Shown: positions 8,958 through 19,800 of the stretch, piece after piece
Layout: the number at the start of each line of letters is the position of its first letter
Numbering within the stretch: the stretch's first letter is position 1
Assembly: GCF_006443095.1 (NCBI RefSeq)
Contig: NZ_VFWZ01000009.1
Span: 254,990-318,989 of the forward strand
Origin: Aquimarina algicola
GTDB lineage: Bacteria; Bacteroidota; Bacteroidia; Flavobacteriales; Flavobacteriaceae
Reading direction: 5' to 3'
Length of the DNA: 64,000 bases
Made by a program: the position numbers and the translations under genes
Notes under the pieces: generated by a model
Seen by the model: only the letters and a program-made list of their open reading frames with translations
Database searches by the model: none
What the model was told of the DNA's origin: nothing

Positions 8958-10844
8958 ATGAAATTAAGACATATACTCTATTTCTTTGTTATAATATCAA
9001 TGATTGGATGTCAAAAAGAAGAGCCCTCAGGGATTTCATTTCTTGAAAAAAAACCGATCATCGACGGGGTTCTTGATAAAGAGCTTACTGATTTAAAAGA
9101 ATTTGAATTTAATCACATTTGGCAGTTTGATAATCCGGTTACAGATACAGTACCTGTTACATATAGAATGGGGTATACTTCGACTCATTTGTACGTTTAT
9201 ATTGAAGCTAAGAGTGATAGTATAAACTACAGAAAGAGAGGATTTGTTAACGGGGATGGATTCAAATTATTGCTGGCCAAGCCTCAATTAGATTCGTTAA
9301 CAGATGAGTATTATGATATGGTCTTTTCTGCTTCAAAAGACAAAGAATATTGGGCAAGAAAACGAATTTGGGAATATAATCGTGCTCAGGGATCAAATAA
9401 AAAATTTAGTAAGAATACACTTTTTGAAGAGAAAGCTTCTAATGGAAAATCAGGATTTGAAGCTTTGATTTCGTGGAAAGATATAGATCCTTACCATCCA
9501 TGGTTCATGGAAAAAATTGGGTACAATCTTTATTTTGCAAAAGCAATACAAGATACCATCACAAATGGATATGCTGTAGTCGAAGATGAAGCTATATGGG
9601 ATGAAGAAATTCCTAAGCGTAATTATAAATTGCTATCTTTTGATTTGCCGACAACTATTACAAATGAACTAGTACTTTTTAGATGTAAAAATAGAAATAT
9701 TATCAAGCAAGATACGCTTTGGATAGAACAAGTTACAAAGGCGGATGATAAATATTCAAAGGAAATAGGGCTTAAAATATTTGATCCTCAAAATCAACAA
9801 GTTTTCAAGCTCAAAAAGAATCTTAAATTGACTGATCAATTTCTGAAAGACAAGTTTCAGGTGACAACTTCATCTCTAGATGAAGGCATATATCAAATGG
9901 TTATAATGTCAAAAAATGATACATTATTAAAAAGTTCAATTACAATTTTTCCAAAAATTGATTTTAAGAACATTAATAAAAAAATCAAACAAAACACTAC
10001 CAAATTAAATCAGGGAATCGCTAACACTTTGTTATTTAAATTTCAACAGTTAGAAAATCAAATTCGAGATTTAAAGTATTACGAAAGCGGTCAACAATAT
10101 TATAAGCTTTATACTACAATTAAAAAAGAATATTTAGATTTTTTGAATGGAAAAAATCCTTTTCTAAATATAGAAAAGCCTTATCGAAGAGCATTTCAAT
10201 CTAAAAGTGATAATTCTTATCAACCTTATACGATCAAATTACCAAAAGAGTATGATTCTAATAAAAAGTATCCACTGTTAGTTTTTTTGCATGGTAGTGG
10301 AGCAGATGATGTTGGATTATTAAATAGTCCACGAAGTAATGGAGAGTTTATAGAAATAGCTCCTTTTGCCAGAGATAAATACAGAGCATATACATCAGAT
10401 ATTTCTCAAAGAGATATTATTGATGCTATAGAAGATGTTTCAACATATTTTTCAATAGATAAACAAAATATTATTGTTGGTGGATTTTCTATGGGAGGAT
10501 ATGGTGCTTTAAGGACATTTTATGAGTATCCGAATCTGTATAAGGGAGTAGCCGTGTTTGCGGGACATCCAAATCTAGCTAATTATTGGTTGAAAGGAAA
10601 TCATCCAAACTTCTTAGATTCAAAATATCTAGAGGTATTTCAAGATAAACCGGTATTTGTATACCATGGTAAGAAAGATGGTTCTTTGCCGGTTCATTTG
10701 ATAGAAAACATGATCGCCAAAATGGAAAAAGCAGGAATTGATGTAACACATAGAATTGTAAAAGAGTACGGACATCAATATCCTGATCAACAGACAAATA
10801 ATCTATATTTTGAGTGGTTAAAAAACACTATAAGTTCTCAATGA
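8958..10844 (+). CDS. Lipoprotein: CBM9-like domain fused to alpha/beta-hydrolase esterase
   Basis: 628 residues. Lipoprotein signal with the Cys in MIGCQKE. Residues about 28-230 look like a CBM9/DOMON-like beta-sandwich (KPIIDGVLDKEL opening, GYTSTHLYVYIEAK). A charged middle region follows, and residues about 400-628 are an alpha/beta-hydrolase of the dienelactone/esterase-D type: oxyanion segment FLHGSG, nucleophile elbow GFSMGG with Ser511, acid in HGKKDGSLPV and base in EYGHQYP. This architecture is known for secreted Bacteroidetes esterases that deacylate polysaccharides. The substrate is unknown; the protein probably sits on the cell surface or in the periplasm. Confidence 0.82.
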   Translation: MKLRHILYFFVIISMIGCQKEEPSGISFLEKKPIIDGVLDKELTDLKEFEFNHIWQFDNPVTDTVPVTYRMGYTSTHLYVYIEAKSDSINYRKRGFVNGDGFKLLLAKPQLDSLTDEYYDMVFSASKDKEYWARKRIWEYNRAQGSNKKFSKNTLFEEKASNGKSGFEALISWKDIDPYHPWFMEKIGYNLYFAKAIQDTITNGYAVVEDEAIWDEEIPKRNYKLLSFDLPTTITNELVLFRCKNRNIIKQDTLWIEQVTKADDKYSKEIGLKIFDPQNQQVFKLKKNLKLTDQFLKDKFQVTTSSLDEGIYQMVIMSKNDTLLKSSITIFPKIDFKNINKKIKQNTTKLNQGIANTLLFKFQQLENQIRDLKYYESGQQYYKLYTTIKKEYLDFLNGKNPFLNIEKPYRRAFQSKSDNSYQPYTIKLPKEYDSNKKYPLLVFLHGSGADDVGLLNSPRSNGEFIEIAPFARDKYRAYTSDISQRDIIDAIEDVSTYFSIDKQNIIVGGFSMGGYGALRTFYEYPNLYKGVAVFAGHPNLANYWLKGNHPNFLDSKYLEVFQDKPVFVYHGKKDGSLPVHLIENMIAKMEKAGIDVTHRIVKEYGHQYPDQQTNNLYFEWLKNTISSQ

Positions 10845-10914
10845 TTACTTTTAGAATAAGGTAAAAGAGCTTAAAATTAAACAATTGTTTTTCAATAGAT
10901 ATAAAATTATACAT

Positions 10915-12354
10915 ATGAGTATTAAACTATTACAAAGTAAGTTGCTATTCTTATCGATATTAGTGTTACTATTTTTTACAGCATGTAAAACTGAAAAGCA
11001 TGAAAAAACAAACCCTTTATATGGTAGTTGGAAATCAATAGGATATGGAAAATTTCTGGTTTTAGATTCGATATCCTACACATTTTATGATTATACGAAG
11101 ATTTCATGCTTGCCAGCTCAAAAAGGAGATATTTCTTTATTAGAGAATAGAATGCATATTAAAAACGATACGTTACTTATTTCTAAAGGAACAAGCGTAT
11201 ATTCTTATGTAAAAACAAATCAACTGCCAAAAGTTTGCAATCAAAAACTTTCAGAAAAAGATATCAATGATCCTGAATTCAATTTTGAGGTTTATGCAAA
11301 AACAATAGGAGAACATTATGCCTATTTTGAGTATAATAATATTAAGTGGGATAGTTTATATACAGTAACAAGGCAAAAGGTTACACCACAAACCACTGAT
11401 GTAGAATTATATCAAATCATAGAAAAACTTATAGAAACCATACATGATAATCATGGGTATATCGAACAAACAGACGAAGTCTATGAAGCAGTAGAGAAAT
11501 TAAATACAAATGTTGAAGAACAGGAAGATATGCCGGAATACGGAGATTTTCAGATAGCTCAAATGGTTTCAGATCAATATCTGAATGAGGATATGACTAA
11601 AGACACAGGTTTGGTCAATTGGGGAATTACAAAAGCAAATATCGGATACATTCAATTAAAAACGATGTGGTTATTTGCTGATTTGAACTTGTCTAAAGAA
11701 GATATTGAGGCAAAAGGATATGTTGATGCTTATGTAGATGCTTTTACAAAGCTCAATGAAGGAGAGTATATTAAAAAAGAAAAAGCAGGAGCTTCTAAAA
11801 TCATGGATCGAGTAATGGATGATTTGAAGGATACAGATGCCATAATTTTGGATATAAGATTTAATGGGGGAGGGCAAGATGCTGTTGCTTTAGAAGTGAT
11901 AAAAAGATTCAACAACCAAACAAGAATAATTGCTACCAAGAAAACAAGAGTAGGTAATAGATATACAAAACCTATTACAATTACTCTGGAAGCTTCAAGT
12001 CGACCCTATTTAAAACCAGTGTATTTATTAACTTCTCAACAAACGGGTAGTGCCGCAGAGATGGCTACTATTGCTACACTATCTTTAAAACATGTTAAAC
12101 GCATAGGGGCACATACACAAGGAGCAAATTCAGACGCTTTAGAAAAGCGTTTGCCTAATGGTTGGTATTTTACCACATCAAATGAGATGTATTTGGGGCC
12201 TAAAGGAAAATGTTATGAAAATACAGGAATCCCAGTAGATCACAAATTAGATTATCCTGAAGATCGACAAACATTTTTTAGAAAAATTGCAAATCATCTA
12301 GAGCAAGATCAGGTCACCATATTAGAAGCAATTGATGCATTGGATACAAGATGA
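10915..12354 (+). CDS. S41 family C-terminal-processing-type peptidase, lipoprotein
   Basis: The ATG at 10915 is chosen over an upstream TTG because it gives a clean lipoprotein signal (hydrophobic core, then FFTACKTE). 479 or 480 residues. The first ~80 mature residues form a small lipocalin-like domain (YGSWKSIGYGKFLVLDS). The S41 domain follows: IGYIQLKTMW, AIILDIRFNGGGQDAV and the serine region LTSQQTGSAAEMATIA, with the terminal GIPVDHKLDYPEDRQ. The Ser in TGSAAE is the likely nucleophile. Family members degrade or process envelope peptides. It follows the esterase gene by 70 bp. Confidence 0.85.
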   Translation: MSIKLLQSKLLFLSILVLLFFTACKTEKHEKTNPLYGSWKSIGYGKFLVLDSISYTFYDYTKISCLPAQKGDISLLENRMHIKNDTLLISKGTSVYSYVKTNQLPKVCNQKLSEKDINDPEFNFEVYAKTIGEHYAYFEYNNIKWDSLYTVTRQKVTPQTTDVELYQIIEKLIETIHDNHGYIEQTDEVYEAVEKLNTNVEEQEDMPEYGDFQIAQMVSDQYLNEDMTKDTGLVNWGITKANIGYIQLKTMWLFADLNLSKEDIEAKGYVDAYVDAFTKLNEGEYIKKEKAGASKIMDRVMDDLKDTDAIILDIRFNGGGQDAVALEVIKRFNNQTRIIATKKTRVGNRYTKPITITLEASSRPYLKPVYLLTSQQTGSAAEMATIATLSLKHVKRIGAHTQGANSDALEKRLPNGWYFTTSNEMYLGPKGKCYENTGIPVDHKLDYPEDRQTFFRKIANHLEQDQVTILEAIDALDTR

Positions 12355-12424
12355 TTAAAATCGTGCAAGATCATAATTGTTGATAAAGAAAATGTTCTGC
12401 GATATATTGGTTTGATTTCTATAA

Positions 12425-13816
12425 TTACTTCCCGATACAGAAATTAGCAAAAATATTTCCTAAGACATCATCATTTGTAATTTCTCCTGTGATTTCGCCA
12501 AAATGATATAGTGCTTGACGAATGTCTATAGCCATAAGATCACCAGATAGGCCATTATCTATGCCATACTGCACTTTTTGAATTTCTTCTAAAGCTTTTA
12601 GCAAAGAATCATAGTGCCTTGTATTTGTAACAATGGTTTCATTATTACGCAATGCACCAGTATTCACAAATTCAAGAAGTTTACTTTGTAATTCTTCGAC
12701 GCCTATACCTTGTTTAGCAGAAAGCAAGAGTATATTTCCTATTTCAGAAGTAAGATAGTTTGCTTGATTCTCATCAAGTTTATCTACTTTGTTTGCAACA
12801 ATGAGTAGAGGTTTTTGAGGATATTTATTTTTAATTTTTCCAATTTCAGTTTTTAATTCATGTACACTATCTTCTGTTAATTGTGAACTATCAACCAAAT
12901 AAATAACTACTTGTGCTTGTTCAATTTTTTCAAAAGTTTTTTGTATACCAATACTTTCTACTACGTCCTTGGTATCTCTAATCCCGGCAGTGTCAATAAA
13001 TCTAAAACTTATACCTCCTATATTAATTTCATCTTCTATAGTGTCTCGAGTAGTTCCGGCAATATCAGAAACAATTGCTCTTTCTTCATTAAGTAACGCA
13101 TTAAGTAAAGTAGATTTTCCAACATTTGGTTCACCCACAATGGCAACCGGAATCCCATTTTTGATCACATTTCCAACTGCAAAAGAATCGATAAGGCGTT
13201 TTAATACATTTGTAATCCTGGATATTAGGTCTTTAAATTGCTTACGATCGGCAAATTCAACATCTTCCTCAGCAAAATCGAGTTCTAGCTCGATTAGAGA
13301 AGCAAAATTCATCAATTCTTCTCTTAGTTTTTCGATTTCATTAGAAAAACCACCTCTCATTTGTTGCATAGCAATTTGATGAGATGCTTCAGAATCTGAG
13401 GCAATTAAGTCTGCAACGGCTTCAGCTTGAGATAAATCTAATTTCCCATTAATAAATGCCCGTAATGTAAACTCTCCGGCACCAGCCATTCTACAACCTT
13501 TACGAAGCAGCAATTGAATAATTTCTTGTTGTATGTACGTAGATCCATGACAAGAAATTTCAACTGTTGGTTCTCCTGTATAGGAAGAAGTTCCTTTGAA
13601 AATAGAGACGAGCACTTCGTCTAACACTCGTTTGTTATCAACAATATGTCCTAAATGAATAGTATGACTTTTTTGTTCTAATAAATTTTTAGCACTAACA
13701 GACTTGAAGATAGAAGAACAAATTGATAATGCTTCTTTTCCTGAAACTCTAATCACTGCAATAGCTCCTGCGCCAGAAGGTGTAGCCAAAGCTACAATAG
13801 TATCATGTGAAATCAT
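12425..13816 (-). CDS. mnmE: tRNA modification GTPase MnmE
   Basis: 463 residues, full length. N-terminal folate-binding domain (DTIVALATPSGAGAIAVIRVSG), helical domain, and an inserted G domain with P-loop GEPNVGKST, switch motifs AGTTRDT and DTAGIRDT, and NKVD. It ends in the conserved CIGK, whose Cys is essential in the family. With MnmG it installs the carboxymethylaminomethyl group at U34 of certain tRNAs. The gene faces the S41 peptidase gene convergently and is transcribed alone. A well conserved housekeeping gene with no oddities. Confidence 0.98.
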   Translation of the reverse strand: MISHDTIVALATPSGAGAIAVIRVSGKEALSICSSIFKSVSAKNLLEQKSHTIHLGHIVDNKRVLDEVLVSIFKGTSSYTGEPTVEISCHGSTYIQQEIIQLLLRKGCRMAGAGEFTLRAFINGKLDLSQAEAVADLIASDSEASHQIAMQQMRGGFSNEIEKLREELMNFASLIELELDFAEEDVEFADRKQFKDLISRITNVLKRLIDSFAVGNVIKNGIPVAIVGEPNVGKSTLLNALLNEERAIVSDIAGTTRDTIEDEINIGGISFRFIDTAGIRDTKDVVESIGIQKTFEKIEQAQVVIYLVDSSQLTEDSVHELKTEIGKIKNKYPQKPLLIVANKVDKLDENQANYLTSEIGNILLLSAKQGIGVEELQSKLLEFVNTGALRNNETIVTNTRHYDSLLKALEEIQKVQYGIDNGLSGDLMAIDIRQALYHFGEITGEITNDDVLGNIFANFCIGK

Positions 13817-13949
13817 ATATACAAACTAAAAATGCAAAAATAAAGATTAATAAGAGTAATAAAAGAGATGCAAATCAAACTTTTATAAAATATAGTTAGG
13901 TAAAATATTCCTATTATTGCAGAAACATATATCCTTTTCCATTTTAAGC

Positions 13950-14273
13950 ATGTTAAGAGAAGATAAATCACTACTAGTTTTGATGCATATCAGTGCACTT
14001 TTTTCAGGTTTTGTAGGTCCTTTACTAATTTGGACAACACAAAAAGAAAAAATCCTTGATATGGATGAGCATGGTAAAGAAGCCATTAACTTTCAGCTTA
14101 CACAACTTATATTCTTAATTGTTATATTATTTTTTGGATTTATATGCTTTATAGGATTCATAATTTTTCCTTTCTGGATGATATTTATGTACGTTTTTCC
14201 AATTATTAGTGCTATCAACGCTAATAATAACAAACCACCATATTATCCCTTAGTTATAAAATTTATTGTATAA
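13950..14273 (+). CDS. DUF4870 membrane protein, copy 1
   Basis: ATG at 13950 preferred over an upstream TTG, because the protein then begins MLREDKSLL like its tandem paralogue at 14367. About 107 residues, with three membrane segments: one after the opening (ALFSGFVGPLLIW), then TQLIFLIVILFFGFI and FPFWMIFMYVFPIISAI. DEHGKEAINFQ between the first two helices is the DUF4870 hallmark. The function of the family is unknown; it is widespread as small inner-membrane proteins. This and the next gene (93 bp apart) look like a local duplication. Confidence 0.82.
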   Translation: MLREDKSLLVLMHISALFSGFVGPLLIWTTQKEKILDMDEHGKEAINFQLTQLIFLIVILFFGFICFIGFIIFPFWMIFMYVFPIISAINANNNKPPYYPLVIKFIV

Positions 14274-14366
14274 AGTAAATGTAACAAAATAGTAATTTGA
14301 ACGTCAAATTAGTAAAATTGCTAAAATAATTAGCAATCATCATTCATCTATCAAAAACATCAAATT

Positions 14367-14705
14367 ATGAAAGAAGATAAATCATTATTAGTATTCACCC
14401 ATTTATCACAATTATTAGATTTAATAACCGGAATAGGAGGCTTTTTGATACCCTTATTACTTTGGTTAACTCAAAAAGATAAAGTATTAGCTATGAATGA
14501 GCATGGTAAATCAATTCTGAATTTTCAGATTAGTATGTTTATTTACGCATTAGCATGTATTCCATTAACTTTTTTATTTGGGTTAGGAACATTAGGGCTT
14601 ACCGTTATAGCTGTTTTTTGTTTTGTATTTCCTATTATAAATGCAATCAAAGCGAATAATGGAGAAAAACCTTTGTATCCCTTATCTTTGAAGATTATTG
14701 AATAA
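14367..14705 (+). CDS. DUF4870 membrane protein, copy 2
   Basis: 112 residues, a paralogue of the preceding gene: MKEDKSLLVFTHLSQL opening, NEHGKSILNFQ motif, three or four predicted membrane helices and the same ending motif (AIKANNGEKPLYPLSLKII). The biochemical role is unknown. It converges on amt, with a shared terminator hairpin between the two. Confidence 0.85.
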   Translation: MKEDKSLLVFTHLSQLLDLITGIGGFLIPLLLWLTQKDKVLAMNEHGKSILNFQISMFIYALACIPLTFLFGLGTLGLTVIAVFCFVFPIINAIKANNGEKPLYPLSLKIIE

Positions 14706-14707
14706 AA

Positions 14708-14729
14708 AAAGAGGATGTAAATCCTCTTT
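14708..14729 (-). terminator. Terminator hairpin between DUF4870 gene and amt
   Basis: AAAGAGGAT (14708-14716), loop GTAA, ATCCTCTTT (14721-14729). On the minus strand the stem runs into a T run, so it best serves amt, but it may stop both convergent transcripts. Confidence 0.75.
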
Positions 14730-14753
14730 CTCAGTTTATATGGTATAAAAGTT

Positions 14754-16004
14754 TTAATGTTGGTTAATTCTAAAATCGGGATAAGCATCCATTCCATGTT
14801 CATGGCTATCTAAACCATCTATTTCTTCTTTTTCAGAAACTCGTATGCCTATTGTCTTTTTAAGGGAGAAAATGATAATAAAAGAGGTTGTCAAACAAAA
14901 ACCTCCTACAATTAATACACTAATACCTTGTACCAAAAATTGGTCGATACTTGCTTTTGCCCCAAAAATCCCTACAGCAAGAGTTCCCCAAACACCACAA
15001 ATTAGATGTACAGCAATAGCACCAACCGGATCATCTAATTTTAGTTTGTCTATTAGCGCTACTCCAAGAACAATAATAATTCCTGCAAGGAAACCAATAA
15101 TTACAGCTTCGTTAGGAGACATTAAATCGGCCCCGGCTGTAATACCAACTAATCCTCCTAATATTCCATTTAAAAACATTGTAAGATCATAGTTTTTGTA
15201 TAGAATTGTAGAAAGTATGAATGCTCCAACACCACCAGCAGCGGCAGAAAGACATGTAGTTACTAGAACAAGAGATGTTCCTGCAGGATCAGCAGATAAA
15301 ACAGATCCTCCATTAAATCCAAACCATCCTAACCATAGGATAAGTACGCCAGCAGAGGCTAAAGGAATATTATGACCAGGAATTGCTTGTGGTTTCCCTT
15401 CAGAACTAAATTTACCAATTCTTGATCCTAATAGCGCTACTGCAATTAATGCTGCCCAGCCTCCTACAGAATGTACTAATGTAGAACCCGCAAAATCATA
15501 AAAACCTTTTGCCTCTCCAATAGTTAGGGTAGATAAAAATCCTTTTCCCCAATGCCAAGAACCAACAATAGGATAGACCAGACCTACATATACAACAGTA
15601 AATATCATGAACGCTCCCAGTTTAATACGTTCTGCAACAGCACCGGATACTATTGTTGCCGCCGTTGCTGCAAACATTCCTTGAAATAAGAAATCTGTCC
15701 ACCATGTGTATCCTCCTTCTGCATATTCAGGAGTCATACCATTAGCAGGTGCGGCAATTCCAAAACCTGCGAACTTTAAAAACCCTGAATCTCCTTCTTC
15801 AAACCCCGGATACATAAGATTGAACCCTCCAATATAATATAATAAAAGCCCTACACAGATAATAAATACGTTCTTAAATAAAATGTTGATTGTGTTTTTT
15901 TGACGAGTTAATCCTATTTCTAAGAAAGAAAATCCTAAATGCATAAAAAATACCAGTGCAGTACACACCATCATCCATACATTATTCGTAGTTAAAAGTT
16001 CCAT
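14754..16004 (-). CDS. amt: Ammonium transporter (Amt family)
   Basis: 416 residues with about 11 membrane helices. Family motifs include FFMHLGFSFLEIGLTRQKN near the start, GAVAERIKL, the helix FAGSTLVHSVGGWAAL carrying a pore His, the GHNIPLA segment, WLGWFGFNGGS, and a late HLICGVWGTLAVGIFG with the second pore His. It conducts ammonium across the inner membrane. The C-terminal tail has charged residues (SEKEEIDGLDSHEHG), as expected for PII docking. It follows a PII gene by 52 bp on the same strand, the classic glnK-amtB pairing, here in PII-first order. Confidence 0.96.
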   Translation of the reverse strand: MELLTTNNVWMMVCTALVFFMHLGFSFLEIGLTRQKNTINILFKNVFIICVGLLLYYIGGFNLMYPGFEEGDSGFLKFAGFGIAAPANGMTPEYAEGGYTWWTDFLFQGMFAATAATIVSGAVAERIKLGAFMIFTVVYVGLVYPIVGSWHWGKGFLSTLTIGEAKGFYDFAGSTLVHSVGGWAALIAVALLGSRIGKFSSEGKPQAIPGHNIPLASAGVLILWLGWFGFNGGSVLSADPAGTSLVLVTTCLSAAAGGVGAFILSTILYKNYDLTMFLNGILGGLVGITAGADLMSPNEAVIIGFLAGIIIVLGVALIDKLKLDDPVGAIAVHLICGVWGTLAVGIFGAKASIDQFLVQGISVLIVGGFCLTTSFIIIFSLKKTIGIRVSEKEEIDGLDSHEHGMDAYPDFRINQH

Positions 16005-16056
16005 TGTTTAATTACTATTAAAATTATTTTTTGTTTTCAGTTGGGTTAATTATATC

Positions 16057-16395
16057 TTAATTTAAAGTACTTCCACCTTTTTCTGAAGTCCTAATACGAT
16101 ATGCTTCTTTGATATCAGAAACAAATATTTTTCCATCGCCTACTTCTCCTGTTTTAGCAGCTTCAAGAATTGCAGAGATAGCCACCTCTTCAAAATCATC
16201 ATTAACAACTATCGATAAGTATCTTCTTTGTATATCTGTTGTACTATAAGAAATTCCTCTGTAGACACTTCCTTTTTTTTCATGTCCAACTCCCGTTACA
16301 TCCCAATATGAGAAAAACATTACTCCTTTTTCATGTAAAGCTTCCTTTACAGCACGATATTTTGACCTTCTTATGATTGCTTCAATTTTCTTCAT
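16057..16395 (-). CDS. glnK: Nitrogen regulatory protein PII
   Basis: 112 residues, full length. MKKIEAIIRRSK opening, T-loop with VYRGISY (Tyr50 aligns with the modifiable Tyr51 of E. coli PII, one residue short), and the B-loop TGEVGDGKIFV that binds ATP and 2-oxoglutarate. It is followed on the same strand by amt, so it very likely blocks or opens that transporter according to nitrogen status. Whether the Tyr is uridylylated here is unknown. The T-loop sequence STTDIQRR differs from enteric GlnK but keeps its length. Confidence 0.95.
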   Translation of the reverse strand: MKKIEAIIRRSKYRAVKEALHEKGVMFFSYWDVTGVGHEKKGSVYRGISYSTTDIQRRYLSIVVNDDFEEVAISAILEAAKTGEVGDGKIFVSDIKEAYRIRTSEKGGSTLN

Positions 16396-16867
16396 AAAGA
16401 ATAAAAAGTTAAAATTAATGTTAAATCTTGATCAAAAGTATATTAATTTATTTTTTACACCCAAAAAATATAGGGTTTAGTCTTGATTTTTGTCAATTTA
16501 TAATATTTAACCCATAAATAATTAGGGGTATGTATTTTTTAGTTGAAAAAATAAGATTTTTATTATTCATAATTGATGAATTTGTAACGAAAACGTTTTA
16601 GTTGGTATTTATTTATAATTAAAATGTCATTTCTTTGATAAATTGACATCTAAAACTCCTTTTTATCTAAAAAGTACATTGTAATATTCGTAATTAGAAG
16701 CAGATATTTTGTGATTATTTTATTCTAAAAGCAGTTTTTTTGGAGAGCTCAGAAAAGTAATGCCGAATGATTCCTTTTTCTTTTACATTTTTTAACGATT
16801 AGTTAATTTCAACACATCAAAACATAAAACTCAGTTAGTATTTTTTATAATTATATCAGAAAATAAT
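16396..16867. other. Divergent intergenic region between glnK-amt and gltBD
   Basis: 472 bp, AT-rich. Apart from the glnK promoter candidate listed separately, no clear gltB promoter, RNA or small ORF was found. The shared position makes coordinated nitrogen control plausible, but no known regulator site was recognised. Confidence 0.4.
16433..16465 (-). promoter_or_regulatory. Putative Bacteroidetes-type promoter of glnK-amt
   Basis: Read on the minus strand: TTTG (-33 element, 16465-16462), a 21-bp spacer, then TACTTTTG (-7 element, 16440-16433), matching the TTTG / TANNTTTG consensus. The start would lie about 35 bp before the glnK ATG. Confidence 0.55.
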
Positions 16868-19800
16868 ATGAAGAAACAAGGAATGTATCTACCAGAATTT
16901 GAACACGACGCCTGCGGTGCCGGGTTCATATGTAGTTTAGAAGGGAAAAAATCAAATGATATAATTCATAAGGCATTAGAAATATTAGAAAAGTTAGAGC
17001 ATAGAGGTGCAGTCAGTGCAGATGGAAAAACAGGAGATGGTGCGGGTATCTTGATCGATATACCTCATGATTTTTTTATTGAGCATTGCGATTTTGACCT
17101 TCCTAAAGCAGGAGAATATGCAGTCAGCAATGTTTTTCTACCTAAAAAAGAAAATCAAAGACAATTTTGTATTGATACTTTTGAAAAAAATATCGTCGAT
17201 CAAGGATTGGTATTATTAGGTTGGAGAGATGTTCCTGTAGATCATATACATTTAGGAGAAATAGCAGCGAATACAGAACCTTTTATTAAACAAATATTTA
17301 TTGGTAAAGAGAATGAAGGTCAAACCTACTTTGATTTTAACCTAAAGTTGTTTACTGCAAGAAAAATTACAGAGCATGCAATATATAGTTCTAAACTTTC
17401 TGAAAATAAATTTTTCTACTTACCGAGCTTATCTACCAAAACTTTAATATTTAAAGGATTATTAATGCCTGAAGATATTAAGTTGTATTATAAAGATTTA
17501 TTAGATCCAAAAGTGGTTACGCGTTTGGCGTTGGTTCATCAGCGGTTTTCTACGAATACTTTTCCAACATGGGATTTGGCACAACCCTTTCGATATATGT
17601 GTCATAATGGAGAGATCAATACCCTTAGAGGAAATGTTACTCGTATGCGATCTAGAGAAGAACTATTAAAGAGCGATTGGTTTGGAGAAAATATTAAAAA
17701 GATACTTCCTGTAGTTTTAAAAGGAAAATCAGATTCAGCTTCAATGGATATGGTTGTAGAATTATTATTAATGACTGGTAGATCCTTACCAGAAGTCATG
17801 ATGATGATGGTACCTGAAGCTTGGGAGAAAAACCCGGAGATGTCAGAAGCCAAAAAAGCATTCTACGAATATAATTCTTGTGCAATGGAGCCTTGGGACG
17901 GTCCGGCATCGATACCTTTTACAGATGGTAATTATATAGGAGCTGTATTGGATAGAAATGGGCTTCGCCCATCACGATATAGTGTAACCAAAGATGGATA
18001 TGTAATTATGTCCTCAGAAACCGGTGTTGTTGATCTTGATCCCAGTAACATTGAATATCATGGTAGATTAGAACCTGGTAAAATGTTTTTGGTTAATATG
18101 GATGAGGGAAGGATTGTAAATGATGAGGAAATAAAAGAAAAAATTGCATCACAACATCCATATAGAGAATGGTTAGATAATAATTTGGTGCATCTTAAAG
18201 ATATCCCTTACAATGATTGTCCTTTATTTTTAGGAGAAGAAACCATAGAAAAACGAAAAGAAGTATTCGGATATACTCAAGAAGATATAGACACAATTAT
18301 TGTTCCCATGGGGCAATTGGGAAAAGAACCTATAGGCTCTATGGGTTCTGATACACCTATTGCAGTACTCTCAGAAAGACCACAATTGATTTATAATTAC
18401 TTTAAACAACTATTTGCACAAGTTACAAATCCGCCATTAGATGGTATTAGAGAAGAGTTAATTTGTGATATTAGCCTTACGCTAGGAGAAGACTATAATA
18501 TTTTTGATATTGATGAGAAGCACTGTAATAAATTAAAGATTCAAAACCCTGTTATTTCAAAGGAAGATTTGGATAAAATTAAAACCTATACTGAAAAAGG
18601 TTTCAAATCTACATCTGTTTCTGTACTATATAATATCAATAGGGGATTAAATGGTCTGGAAGATGCATTAGAAAAAGTTCTCAAAGATGCCTCTGATGCT
18701 ATAGATCAAGGAACTAATATTATTATTCTTTCTGATAGAAATGTAAGTAAGCATAGAGCTCCTATTCCGGCATTGTTGGCTTGTTCTTATGTAAATAGTG
18801 GATTGCAAAAACTAGGAAAACGGTCTAAAGTAAGTATTATTATTGAGTCTGCAGAACCTAGAGAAGTACATCATTTTGCCTTGTTATTTGGATATGGGGC
18901 GAGTGCTATTAATCCCTATATGGTTAATGAGATTTTAGCTGAACAAATTACAGAACATACGATAACAGATCTTACTTTTGAAGATGCTGTCGTAAATTAT
19001 AATAAAGCGGTAGGTAAAGGAGTATTAAAAGTGATGAATAAGATTGGAATTTCGACACTTAATTCTTATCGAAGCTCACAATTATTCGAATGTATAGGTA
19101 TTAATACTAAAGTAGTAAATCAATATTTTCCGAATACTGCTACACGTATTGAAGGTATTGGATTATATGAAATCGAAAAAGAAATCGCTAAAAGACATAA
19201 GAGAGCGTACGCAGAAAGAGAGATTGATTCAAATTTGGATCTAGAAATAGGAGGACAGTACCGATGGAGACGTAATGGAGAAAAACATCAATTTAATCCA
19301 TTATCAGTAGCCAAATTACAAAAATCAGTTAGAGATAATGATCCTAAAACATACAAAGAATATGCAAAACTAATCAATGAGCAATCCAAAGCATTAATGA
19401 CGATTAGAGGGTTGCTGGAATTTTCTAATTTTGATCCTATTCCTATTGATGAAGTAGAACCATGGACAGAAATAGTAAAACGTTTCAAAACCGGAGCTAT
19501 GTCCTATGGTTCAATCAGTCAGGAAGCGCATGAGAATCTTGCTATTGCCATGAATCGTATCGGTGGTAAAAGTAATTCGGGAGAAGGAGGGGAAAATCCA
19601 CTTAGATTTTATAAAAATGTAAATGGAGATTGGAAAAACAGTGCAATAAAACAGGTTGCTTCAGGTAGGTTCGGAGTATCCTCAAATTACCTGACGAATG
19701 CTGCAGAAATTCAAATCAAAATGGCGCAAGGGGCCAAACCCGGAGAAGGAGGGCAATTACCAGGTCCAAAAGTAAATCCGGAAATTGCCAAAACGCGTAA

